Source: Burkholderia savannae
Lineage (GTDB): Bacteria; Pseudomonadota; Gammaproteobacteria; Burkholderiales; Burkholderiaceae
Length of the DNA stretch: 64,000 nt
Assembly (NCBI RefSeq): GCF_001524445.2
Contig: NZ_CP013418.1
Location: 2,046,001-2,110,000, forward strand
Direction: 5' to 3'
Part shown: piece after piece, positions 56,213 to 64,000 of the stretch
Numbering within the stretch: the stretch's first letter is position 1
Layout: each line of letters begins with the position of its first letter
Made by a program: the position numbers and the translations under genes
Notes under the pieces: model-generated
Told to the model about the DNA's origin: nothing
Database searches by the model: none
The model's input: the letters and a program-made list of their open reading frames with translations, nothing else

Positions 56213-59038
56213 TCAGAACTTATAAGTCGCGCCGACCTGGATCACCCGCCCGTAGTACATGTACAGCGACTGGTCGTAGCCGTTCTGGTTGAGCGCGTTC
56301 TGCCAGACCGGATCGAACGGCGGCGCACGGTCGAAGATGTTGTTGATCCCGCCGTACAGCGTCCAGTTCTTGAAGCCGGTGTAGCTCGCGTACAGGTTGA
56401 ACTGGCTGTACGAGCCCACGTGGTCCGCCGCCTGCGTCGGCGCGGCCACGCCGAGCGCCTGTGCGTACGGGCCCGTGAATTCCCAGCTCAGCGTCGCGTT
56501 CCACTTGCGATACGCCCAGTTCAGCGACGTATTGCCCTTCCAGCGCGGGATGCTCGCGCCGAAAGGCTGCGTGATCGCGAAGTTGTTGCCCGCCGAATCG
56601 ACGGTCGCCGAGCCCGGGAAGCCGATGTTGAAGTGATGCACGTATGCCCAGTCGGCCGACAGCGTGAACGTGCCGTACTTCGTCGGCAGCGCCTGGCGGA
56701 ACGTCATCTCGAAGCCATCGGTTTCGAGCGTGCCGAGGTTCTGATACGGCAGCACGACGTATGTGATCTGCCCCGTCGCCGGATCGCGCACGACCTGCGA
56801 CGGGTTGTTCGCCGCGATCACCGAGTTCAGGCTCGCCTGGCCGATCACGTTGTCGATGAAGATCTTGTAGAAGTCGAAGCCGAAATCCGTATAGCGCGTC
56901 GGCGAAGCCTGGAAGCCGAGGTTGATGTTGCGCGTGCGTTCGGGCTGCAGGCTCGTGTTGCCGGTCTGCAGCGTGTTGACGAGCGTGTTGCCGAACGTTT
57001 GCAGGCCGATGTTCTGCGACGGCGTGTTCTCGACGAACGTCGGCGCGCGGAAGCCGCGATTGTACGAACCGTACATCGTGAATTCCTTGATCGGCTGGTA
57101 GCGCAGCGCAAAGCGGGGCGAGAACGCGCCGCCGAAATCGCTGTAATGGTCGTAGCGGCCCGATTGGCTGAACGTCAGGTTCTTGATGATCGGGATATCG
57201 AACTGATAGTAGACCGCCGCGACGTTGCGCGAGCCGTTCACCGATTGCGTCAGCGGGTTCAGCACCTGCCCGCTCAGCGCCTCGGAGCCCTGCCCGATGA
57301 ATTCGCTTTCGTGCAGGAACTGCGCGCCGAGGCCGAAGCCGACGTCGCCCGTGGGCAGCTTGAACAGGTTCGGCGTTGACAGCGTCGCATCGACCGCGTC
57401 GAGCTTCGACACGCCGAGGTTGGTCGTCGACATGTACAGCCCGTTGAACGCGTTGGGCGTCGCCGACGGGTTCGCGAAGTTCAGCGTGCCGTTCTGATAG
57501 ATGTCGTTGACGACGGACGCGTTCAGCACGTTATTGAACGTGTTGGACACGACGCTCTGCGAATGCGAGTAGGCCGCCGACCAGTCCCAATCGCCGTACG
57601 GCAGCGTGAACGAACCCTTGACGCCCGTCGCGGCGCGCCAGAAGTTCGAGCTCGTCCGGTCGGACGCCGCAGCCGGAAACGTATAGGCGAGCGGCGTATC
57701 GACGCCGAACGGGTTGTACGGATTGCTCGCGGGCACGACCGAATTGAACTGGCTCAGCTTGCCGGTCGCCGGATTGAGGACGAGGCTCGGCGACGTCGGG
57801 CTGCCCACCGTCAGCACGCCGTTGTTCTGCACCGTCGTATTGTTGCTTTCCCACAGATCGGCGAACGCTGTCGTCTTGTCGTCGATCTTGAAGTCCGCAT
57901 GCACCTTCGCGCTCAGACGCTCGGTCCACGGCGCGATCGACGTCGATTCCGCCGAATTGAAACTGCACACGGTGCCGCCCATGCCGGCACCCGCGCTCAG
58001 ATAGTTGCTCGCGGCGGGGCGCACGGCGCCGCCGAACGGGCAGCCGCTGAGCGCCTGCGCGGTCGCGCCACCGTTGGTCTGCCAGAACGACGGCGCGAGC
58101 AGCGAGAGGCCGCCCGCCTGGTTCGTGAAATCCTGGTTCTTCGTCGTGTCGCGATCGGCGATCGTGAAGCCGTTCGCCTTGTAGTAGCTCGCGGCCGCCG
58201 TGATGTTGAAGCGGTCCGAGTTCAGATCGCCGAAGCCGCCGAGAATGCTGAACTTCGTCGTGCCGTCGCCGCCTTGCGTCGCGCCCGAGTAGCTGCCGTC
58301 GAGCTGCAGCCCCTGATAGTTGTGCTTCGTGATGATGTTGACGACGCCCGCGATCGCGTCCGAGCCGTACTGCGACACGGCGCCCGTCTTCACGATCTCG
58401 ATGCGGTCGATGATGTTGAGGGGAAGCGTGTTGAGGTCGAAGAACGTGTCGGTGCCGTTCGACGCGAACGCGTACGGCGCGACGCGCTGGCCGTCGACCA
58501 TCACAAGCGAGTATTTCTCGCTCAGGCCGCGCAGCGCGATGCCCGCGCCGCCCGCGGCGAAGCCGTTCGTCTGCCCTTCGCTCCAGCTGCTCGCGGAGTT
58601 CGCCGACACGCCGCGCAGGAAGTCCGCGACGTTCGTGTAGCCGCTGTCCTGGATGTCCTTCGCGGTGACCGTCTGCACTTGCTGGAAGCCGACCTTGTCG
58701 GCACTGCGAATCAGCGAGCCCGTCACCTCGAAGCGCTTGATCTGCGCGACGCCGTTCTTCGCGGCCGGTGCAGCCGGTGCAGCCGGCGTCGCGCCCGCCG
58801 CTTCGGCGGCGCCCGAGGCGGCCGCGGGCGCCGCCGCGGCCGGCGCGGAAACCGCGCCCGTCGCGCTCGCCGCCGCATCCGCCTGCGCGAGCGCGACGCT
58901 CGCGCCTTGTGCCGATGCCGCCGCGCCGGCAGATGCCGGCTGGCTCTGCGCGAACGCGGGCGCCGCCAGCGTGGCCGTCAACGCCAACTCGGCCCAGACG
59001 ATCCGCTTGATCGCCAACGCCAATGCTCTTTGCTTCAT
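56213..59038 (-). CDS. TonB-dependent outer-membrane receptor
   Basis: A 941-residue receptor: signal peptide ending APAFA before QSQPAS, an unusual Ala-rich low-complexity stretch (about residues 27-95), a TonB-box-like [11 protein letters not shown], a plug domain ([20 protein letters not shown] through the [11 protein letters not shown] segment), and a 22-strand barrel ending in Phe (VGATYKF). It resembles the large nutrient-type receptors of proteobacteria rather than classical siderophore receptors. The ATG at 59038 follows GAGAGGGGAAAG. It has its own terminator, lies directly upstream of yejA, and has a divergently placed XRE-cupin regulator and a TonB/ExbB/ExbD set nearby. A peptide or amino-acid conjugate is the likely ligand (inference). 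Confidence 0.92.
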   Translation of the reverse strand: MKQRALALAIKRIVWAELALTATLAAPAFAQSQPASAGAAASAQGASVALAQADAAASATGAVSAPAAAAPAAASGAAEAAGATPAAPAAPAAKNGVAQIKRFEVTGSLIRSADKVGFQQVQTVTAKDIQDSGYTNVADFLRGVSANSASSWSEGQTNGFAAGGAGIALRGLSEKYSLVMVDGQRVAPYAFASNGTDTFFDLNTLPLNIIDRIEIVKTGAVSQYGSDAIAGVVNIITKHNYQGLQLDGSYSGATQGGDGTTKFSILGGFGDLNSDRFNITAAASYYKANGFTIADRDTTKNQDFTNQAGGLSLLAPSFWQTNGGATAQALSGCPFGGAVRPAASNYLSAGAGMGGTVCSFNSAESTSIAPWTERLSAKVHADFKIDDKTTAFADLWESNNTTVQNNGVLTVGSPTSPSLVLNPATGKLSQFNSVVPASNPYNPFGVDTPLAYTFPAAASDRTSSNFWRAATGVKGSFTLPYGDWDWSAAYSHSQSVVSNTFNNVLNASVVNDIYQNGTLNFANPSATPNAFNGLYMSTTNLGVSKLDAVDATLSTPNLFKLPTGDVGFGLGAQFLHESEFIGQGSEALSGQVLNPLTQSVNGSRNVAAVYYQFDIPIIKNLTFSQSGRYDHYSDFGGAFSPRFALRYQPIKEFTMYGSYNRGFRAPTFVENTPSQNIGLQTFGNTLVNTLQTGNTSLQPERTRNINLGFQASPTRYTDFGFDFYKIFIDNVIGQASLNSVIAANNPSQVVRDPATGQITYVVLPYQNLGTLETDGFEMTFRQALPTKYGTFTLSADWAYVHHFNIGFPGSATVDSAGNNFAITQPFGASIPRWKGNTSLNWAYRKWNATLSWEFTGPYAQALGVAAPTQAADHVGSYSQFNLYASYTGFKNWTLYGGINNIFDRAPPFDPVWQNALNQNGYDQSLYMYYGRVIQVGATYKF

Positions 59039-59352
59039 CTTTCCCCTCTCACTCGTCAGTAAGACCCCACCCGTTGCGCGCGGCAATCTTGTGAACCCCG
59101 CGCCCGACTCGCGGCACTCGCGTACCGCCCCCGCTGCCGCCCGACTGCCCGCCGGACGCCGCCAAACGATCGACGCGCTCGCGTCTTCACGGCCCTTCGC
59201 TTCTTTTCAATTTGTTAGGTTCACGAAATTTCTACGAAGCGAGCCCTGTTATTCGTTTCTTTTCATCCCGTCTGCTTCGGCATCTCACCGCCTCATGACA
59301 TCAGGATTCCTTACATTTACATTCGAAGATCAAACCGAGTTGCCAGGCTTGC
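59039..59352. promoter_or_regulatory. Receptor promoter region
   Basis: 314 bases between the regulator stop and the receptor start, locally AT-rich at about 59200-59340. It should hold the receptor promoter and could contain an operator for the XRE-cupin regulator. No convincing palindromic operator was identified by eye. Confidence 0.5.
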
Positions 59353-59928
59353 TCAGAACAACCTGGGCGTCCCCACCCAGACGACCAGCGCCTCGCTGTC
59401 TCCGCCGTTGCGCCACGCATGCGGCGTCGTCGATTCGTAATGCGCGGTGTCGCCCGCCGCCAGCGAGAACGTCACGTCCTCCAGCGTCAGTTCCACGCGG
59501 CCGCTCACCACGTACAGAAACTCCTCGCCCGCGTGCGTCGTGACTTCCGAAAGCGGTTGCGCGGCCGGCATCCGCACGAGAATCGCGTCGAGTTGCCGGC
59601 CGTCGACAACGTTCGTCAGGCGCGCGAACGCGTTCGTCGAGTTCGCGAGGCTGAAATACTGCAGCGCCTCGCTGCGGCATACCGAACGCGCTTCGGTCGG
59701 CGCATCGACGAAGTAATGCATCGTCACGCCGAGCGCACGCGCGATCCCGACGAGCGACGTGATAGACGGCGTCGCGCGTCCGCGCTCCACCTGCGACAGA
59801 AACGGCTTCGAAATGCCGGCCGCCGCCGCTGCTTCGTCGAGCGTGAGCTTGAGCCGCTGGCGCAGCGCTCGTATCTTGTTTCCAATCGAGGCTGCGACTA
59901 CCGCCGATTCGTCGAGTGGCAAAACCAT
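59353..59928 (-). CDS. XRE-family transcriptional regulator with C-terminal cupin domain
   Basis: A 191-residue regulator: helix-turn-helix at about residues 14-70 (KIRALRQRLKLTLDEAAAAA, then GISKPFLSQVERGRATPSIT), and a cupin at about 110-190 (THAGEEFLYVVSGRVELTLE, then GDTAHYESTTPHAW). This PuuR/SutR-like architecture senses a small molecule through the cupin and usually controls an adjacent uptake or catabolic gene; the receptor and yej operon downstream are the obvious candidates. The ATG at 59928 is chosen since the domain begins there; the longer opening upstream is not supported. Confidence 0.9.
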   Translation of the reverse strand: MVLPLDESAVVAASIGNKIRALRQRLKLTLDEAAAAAGISKPFLSQVERGRATPSITSLVGIARALGVTMHYFVDAPTEARSVCRSEALQYFSLANSTNAFARLTNVVDGRQLDAILVRMPAAQPLSEVTTHAGEEFLYVVSGRVELTLEDVTFSLAAGDTAHYESTTPHAWRNGGDSEALVVWVGTPRLF

Positions 59929-60201
59929 GGCAACACACAATCCCGCGATCAAGAATCGTTTTTGATGAAGAAGCCGGCTGCGCTGCGCCCGCGCAGCCCG
60001 CATCGCGAAGCGGCGACCCGCCATACGCGATGCGGGCCGCGCGGGCGACGTGCACGCCTTGCGCAAGCTGTCCGGGAACGTCCCGAGCCCGGATGCGCCG
60101 CGCAAGATGGCACCGTTCGTTTCACCGATCAGCAAAGCCGCTCCTTTCCCCGTGTTTCGCCGATAACCGCCGTTCCCGCCCCTCCAAGCGCGCGAGCGCC
60201 G

Positions 60202-61401
60202 CTATCTCGCCGCGACGAGCGCCCACAGTCTTGCGAGATCCGCCGAGCCGTCGCCGCCCTGCACGCTGCGGAAGGTCTGCACCGCGCGCGCCTTCTCGCC
60301 CGCCACGTAGTACGCTTCGCCGAGCCGCAGCCGCGCTTCGTCGACATGCTCGATGCCGCCCTTCGCAAGCGCCGCCTCCATCGCCGCGATGCCCTGCTTC
60401 GTCTGCCCGGCGAACACGAGATTCATCCCGGCGTCGATCGGCGCGACGGGATTCGCGTTGTCGGCCGGCGCCTGCGCGCGCTTCGCCGCGAGCGCCTGCA
60501 GCCGCTTCTCGCGATCCGCGCCGGCATCGCGCCCGAGCGTGCCGGACGCGAAGCCCTGATCGATCACCTGCTTCGCTTCCGCCGCCGAACCCGCGACGAG
60601 CGCCAGCTGCGTCATCTCCATGTATGCGTCGGCGCCGTTCAGCGCGCCTGTCGCGCGCCGCAGCCGATACATGTCGAGATCGAGCGACGACAGATAGCCG
60701 GGCTTGTCGCGAATCGAACGAAACAGTTCGTCCCAGTACGCGGGGTTCGGGTGATACGCGACGAGCTTCTCGAGCGACGCCCGATAAGTCGCCCCATCCT
60801 TCATCTTCTGCGCGCATGTGCCGAGCATCTGCAACTGCGCCTCGTCGGGCGCGTGTCCGGCGCGCGCCTGCGCGTCGACGCTCGGCTTGAGCTGGCCCAT
60901 CACCGCCGCGCAATCGTTCGACAGGTAGTACGACTGAACCAGCAGCGTGCGCATGTCCGGATCGCCCCCCCCTGCCTTCAGATAGCGCTGCGCGATCTTG
61001 ATCGCCTGCGGATAATTCCGCTGCTGGAAGTAGACGCCGGCGAGCGCCGCCGTCGTGCGCTGCTCGTCGTCCTTCGACAGCCGGCCGGAACCCAGCACCG
61101 CCTCGTACGCCTGGATCGCCGCGCCGGTATCGCCCGCCGCCATCGCCGCCGCGCCGCGCATCTCCTCGACCATGTAGGTCTCGTACGGCGTCTTGTTCGG
61201 CACCGCTGCGGCCTGCGCGATCTTGCCGAGCGCATCGCGGTACTTGTGCGCTCGATACAGGTCCTGCGCGGCGCCGAGCGGCCGCGCGACGTCCGGGCGC
61301 AACGTTTCGGCAGCGGCCGCCGCGCCGAACGGCGCGGCGACGACGCAGCAGCCCCCGAGCGCGGCCGCCAGCACGGCGCACTTCAACCATCGTTGGATCA
61401 T
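60202..61401 (-). CDS. Exported TPR-repeat protein of a TonB operon
   Basis: A 399-residue protein with a signal peptide (about residues 1-31) followed by Ala-rich helical pairs typical of tetratricopeptide repeats, for example AAALAGVYFQQRNYPQAIKI near residue 115. It is likely periplasmic. It ends the tonB-exbB-exbD-exbD set, 17 bases after the second ExbD gene. TPR genes occur beside TonB-ExbB-ExbD operons in other proteobacteria; their role, perhaps scaffolding or regulating the TonB complex, is not established. The ATG at 61401 begins the signal peptide. Confidence 0.85.
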   Translation of the reverse strand: MIQRWLKCAVLAAALGGCCVVAAPFGAAAAAETLRPDVARPLGAAQDLYRAHKYRDALGKIAQAAAVPNKTPYETYMVEEMRGAAAMAAGDTGAAIQAYEAVLGSGRLSKDDEQRTTAALAGVYFQQRNYPQAIKIAQRYLKAGGGDPDMRTLLVQSYYLSNDCAAVMGQLKPSVDAQARAGHAPDEAQLQMLGTCAQKMKDGATYRASLEKLVAYHPNPAYWDELFRSIRDKPGYLSSLDLDMYRLRRATGALNGADAYMEMTQLALVAGSAAEAKQVIDQGFASGTLGRDAGADREKRLQALAAKRAQAPADNANPVAPIDAGMNLVFAGQTKQGIAAMEAALAKGGIEHVDEARLRLGEAYYVAGEKARAVQTFRSVQGGDGSADLARLWALVAAR

Positions 61402-61418
61402 GGGACACGCTCGCTTCG

Positions 61419-61844
61419 TTATTGCATGTACTGCTCGTTGCCGATCAGCCCGATCTTCGTCGCGCCGATGCGCTGCGCGGACGCGAGCACCGCGGCGACG
61501 TCCCTGTACGGCACGAGCTTGTTCGGCCGCAGGTGAATCTCCGCCTGCACCGGCTCGGCCGCGACCTGCGCGAGCTTCGCCTCGAGCGCCGCGCGGTTCG
61601 GCACGGGCGCGCCGTTCCACGTCGTCGTGCCGTCGAAATCGATGTCGATCTGCACGATTTCCGGCTGCGTCGCGGGCGGCGGCGGATTGCCGACCGGCAG
61701 ATTCATCTTGATCGAGTGCATCTGGATCGGGATCGTGATGATCAGCATGATCAGCAGCACCAGCATCACGTCGATGAGCGGCGTCGTGTTGATGTCGACC
61801 ATCACGTCCGGCTCGCCGCCGCCCGAAGATACGTTCATTCCCAT
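61419..61844 (-). CDS. exbD: ExbD-type TonB energiser subunit (paralogue 2)
   Basis: A 141-residue ExbD: short cytoplasmic tail, one transmembrane helix (INTTPLIDVMLVLLIMLIIT, with the essential Asp in PLIDVML), and a periplasmic domain. It is the second of two adjacent ExbD genes, nine bases after the other. The periplasmic domain differs clearly from that of its neighbour, so this is not a recent duplication. Confidence 0.93.
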   Translation of the reverse strand: MGMNVSSGGGEPDVMVDINTTPLIDVMLVLLIMLIITIPIQMHSIKMNLPVGNPPPPATQPEIVQIDIDFDGTTTWNGAPVPNRAALEAKLAQVAAEPVQAEIHLRPNKLVPYRDVAAVLASAQRIGATKIGLIGNEQYMQ

Positions 61845-61853
61845 CGTCGCCTC

Positions 61854-62276
61854 CTAGCCGCCGCGCGCGGGCGGTTCCGTGATGAACGAGACTTTCGCGA
61901 TGCCGGCCCGCTCGCATGCGGTGATCACGCGGCCGATGAACTCGTAGCGCGTGCTCTGATCGCCGCGCACGTGCACGTCCGGCTGCGGATTCATCACCGA
62001 TACGGTCTTCAGCTTCGACAGCAGCGTCGAAGCGTCGACGAGCGTCTCGTTCCAGAAGACATCGCCGTCGCGATTGACCGCGATCTCGACGCTCTTCGGC
62101 GTGGTCTGCAGCGGCTGGATCGTTTCCTTCGGCAGTTGCAGCTGAATCGTGTGCGTGACGACCGGAATCGTGATCAGGAAGATGATCAGCAGCACCAGCA
62201 TCACGTCGACGAGCGGCGTCGTGTTGATGTTGGAGATCACCTCGTCGTTATCGTCCTGCCCGACGCTCATGCCCAT
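61854..62276 (-). CDS. exbD: ExbD-type TonB energiser subunit (paralogue 1)
   Basis: A 140-residue ExbD with INTTPLVDVMLVLLIIFLIT as its membrane helix and the conserved Asp in PLVDVML. The start is the ATG at 62276, or the second ATG at 62270. It lies 13 bases after exbB. With ExbB it forms the proton channel that powers TonB. Confidence 0.94.
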   Translation of the reverse strand: MGMSVGQDDNDEVISNINTTPLVDVMLVLLIIFLITIPVVTHTIQLQLPKETIQPLQTTPKSVEIAVNRDGDVFWNETLVDASTLLSKLKTVSVMNPQPDVHVRGDQSTRYEFIGRVITACERAGIAKVSFITEPPARGG

Positions 62277-62289
62277 GGCGCACCCCGCT

Positions 62290-63186
62290 TCAGCGAACGA
62301 GCGACGCGGCCTGCACGTTCGCTCGCGAGGCCCGCTTTCCGCCCGCGAGCAGCACCGTGTGCAGTTGCGCGCCGAAGTTGCGCACGCGCTCCATCACCGA
62401 TTTGTTGCGACGCACGAGGAAGTTGTAGCCGAGCACCGCCGGCACCGCGACAGCGAGGCCGATCGCGGTCATGATCAGCGCCTCGCCCACCGGCCCCGCG
62501 ACCTTGTCGATCGACGCCTGGCCCGCGATGCCGATTGCCGTCAGCGCGTGATAGATGCCCCACACGGTGCCGAACAGGCCGACGAACGGCGCCGTCGAGC
62601 CGACCGTGCCGAGGAACGCGAGCCCGTCCTGCAGGCGGTTCGACACGTTGGTGATCGCCCGCTCGACCGACACGTCGATCCACGTATTGCGATCCACCGC
62701 TTCGAGCAGCGCTTCGTCGTGATGCTCGCCCGCCTCGATCGCCGTTTCGGCGATGAAGCGGAACGGCGACGCTTCGTCGAGCCGCTTCGCGCCTTCGGCA
62801 AGCGACGGCGCGCTCCACAGCTGCTCGTCGGCGACCTTCGCGCGGCGGTTCGCGCGCAGCTGATCGAGGAACTTGGTGATCATGATGTACCAGCTGCCCA
62901 TCGACATCACGACGAGCAACAGCAGCACGAAGCGAGCGACGAAATCGCCGTTCTTCCACAACGCGCCGAGGCCGTACGGATTCTCGACAGCTTCGGTCGC
63001 CGCGGGCGCGGGCGGCGGCGCGGGTTCTGCCGCCGTGTTCGCCGTCTGAGGTGCCGTGGCCGCGGACACCGCGACCGCCGCGTCGCTCGCCTGCGCAAAG
63101 GCCTGCTGCGGCGCGACAAGCGCGTCAACCGCAGCGACGGAGATCAACATGCTTGCCGCCAGAGCGGCCAGTGAACGCTTGGTCAT
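62290..63186 (-). CDS. exbB: ExbB-type TonB energiser subunit
   Basis: A 298-residue MotA/TolQ/ExbB-family proton-channel protein. An N-terminal signal-like hydrophobic segment and an Ala/Pro linker precede three membrane helices (about residues 80-100, 185-210 and 225-250); FLGTVGSTAPFVGLFGTVWG is the conserved helix-2 block. The ATG at 63186 follows TTGGAGTGGGGT. The N-terminal extension is the form seen in ExbB proteins of Burkholderia and pseudomonads. Confidence 0.93.
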   Translation of the reverse strand: MTKRSLAALAASMLISVAAVDALVAPQQAFAQASDAAVAVSAATAPQTANTAAEPAPPPAPAATEAVENPYGLGALWKNGDFVARFVLLLLVVMSMGSWYIMITKFLDQLRANRRAKVADEQLWSAPSLAEGAKRLDEASPFRFIAETAIEAGEHHDEALLEAVDRNTWIDVSVERAITNVSNRLQDGLAFLGTVGSTAPFVGLFGTVWGIYHALTAIGIAGQASIDKVAGPVGEALIMTAIGLAVAVPAVLGYNFLVRRNKSVMERVRNFGAQLHTVLLAGGKRASRANVQAASLVR

Positions 63187-63258
63187 ACCCCACTCCAAAT
63201 TTTTCGTTGAACTGATTAACCGGGTTCGCTCCCGATCCTGTCCGGCCCGCGTACGGGC

Positions 63259-63957
63259 TCAGTTCAGGTTGAACGAGAACGGAACCTGCACGCGCACCGA
63301 CTGCCCTTGCGCTACGCACTTGAACTGCTTGACCGCATTGAACGCCGCACGATCGAGCACCGGATCGGCCGATTGCGCGACGCGCTCGCTCGTGATGCGC
63401 CCTTCCGCATCGACGACGAATTCGATCGTCACGTCGCCCGTGATGTTGTTCTCCTGGGCTTCCTTCGGATACTGCATCGATGCGCGGATCTGGTCGGAAT
63501 TCGGACACACGACGCCCACTTCATGGCTGACCGCCTTCGCCGGCGCGGGCGCGGCGGCCACCGGCGCCTGCACGGCGGGCGCGGATTGCACGGGCGCAGC
63601 TTGGTGCGTGATCGTCGGCTGGGTCGGCGCCTGCACCGGCACTTCCGGCGGCGGCACGAACGGAGGCGGCGGCGGCGCGAACTTCGGCGGCGGGAGCTTG
63701 ACCGTCGGCATCGGCGGCGGGGGCGGCGGCTTCACCGGTTCGATGATGCGCGTCTCGATCGGATGCTGGATGACTTGCACGACCTTCGTCGCGAGGCCGT
63801 TGAGGAGCGCATAAACCAGCACGATGTGCAGCGCGAGCACGATCGCGAGGCCGCCGAAGCGCCGAGCCGGGTTCTGCTGCCTTTTGCCGAATTCGCGCGG
63901 ACGACCGAGCCGAGCGAGTCCGTCGTTTGAAACAGCCAAGCCTTCGTCGACTTTCAT
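63259..63957 (-). CDS. tonB: TonB energy-transducing protein
   Basis: A 232-residue TonB: cytoplasmic N terminus, one membrane helix (LAIVLALHIVLVYALLNGLA, with the conserved His), a Pro-rich periplasmic spacer (about residues 70-150) and a C-terminal TonB domain (YPKEAQENNITGDVTIEFVV). The ATG at 63957 follows a GGGGGTG-type site. It is 72 bases upstream of exbB and probably heads the operon; its promoter lies at or beyond the window's right edge. Confidence 0.93.
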   Translation of the reverse strand: MKVDEGLAVSNDGLARLGRPREFGKRQQNPARRFGGLAIVLALHIVLVYALLNGLATKVVQVIQHPIETRIIEPVKPPPPPPMPTVKLPPPKFAPPPPPFVPPPEVPVQAPTQPTITHQAAPVQSAPAVQAPVAAAPAPAKAVSHEVGVVCPNSDQIRASMQYPKEAQENNITGDVTIEFVVDAEGRITSERVAQSADPVLDRAAFNAVKQFKCVAQGQSVRVQVPFSFNLN

Positions 63958-64000
63958 ACCCACTTTCACCCCCAAAGCACGATTCGTCCAGCCGTCCAGC

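Overview
The window is GC-rich, roughly two-thirds G+C. Codon use, a Burkholderia-type porin, an IS407-like insertion-sequence remnant and a syrbactin (glidobactin-type) biosynthesis cluster point to a member of the Burkholderia pseudomallei group. A secondary chromosome is likely, but that is inference. All calls come from reading the sequence; no database search was run.

Left part (1-14.6 kb). A CBS-pair protein, a SagB-like nitroreductase and an Hsp20 chaperone sit around FNR/ANR-type boxes at 1559 and 3295, resembling the low-oxygen gene sets of Burkholderia. A three-gene molybdoenzyme operon (catalytic, four-cluster Fe-S and membrane-anchor subunits, SoeABC/DmsABC-like) follows. Next come two exported carbohydrate-active enzymes (a NodB-fold deacetylase and a DUF4015-type putative glycoside hydrolase), with a decayed ~110-bp tandem array of start-codon/leader segments between them, and a class A penicillin-binding protein.

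Middle (14.8-19.6 kb). A CesT/Tir-type secretion chaperone overlaps the start of a candidate type III effector gene that appears frameshifted. A thioredoxin-fold exported protein and a trimeric porin follow.

Biosynthetic cluster (20.0-38.9 kb). Behind an AT-rich control region lie glbB (Fe/2OG hydroxylase), glbC (4,219-residue NRPS-PKS), glbD (MFS exporter), glbE (MbtH-like) and glbF (C-A-T module). Binding-pocket residues read as Thr for GlbF, an Orn/Lys-like residue for the first GlbC A domain and a small residue for the second. With a malonyl-specific AT, DH, KR and TE this predicts an acyl-Thr-Lys-(4-amino-2-pentenoate) macrolactam, the glidobactin/syringolin proteasome-inhibitor architecture. 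A decaying IS3-family element abuts the 3' end.

Right part (40.1-64 kb). After a Tat-type amidase and a 38-copy 10-bp tandem repeat, a ten-gene operon runs on the minus strand: yejA-yejB-yejE-yejF-tldD-tldE-GNAT-GNAT-small protein-RND pump. Upstream of it are a TonB-dependent receptor with its own terminator, an XRE-cupin regulator, a TPR protein, two ExbD genes, ExbB and TonB. Together they could form a complete route for an exogenous peptide: outer-membrane uptake, energisation, ABC import, TldD/E cleavage, N-acetylation and efflux. This is the most interesting under-described assembly in the window.
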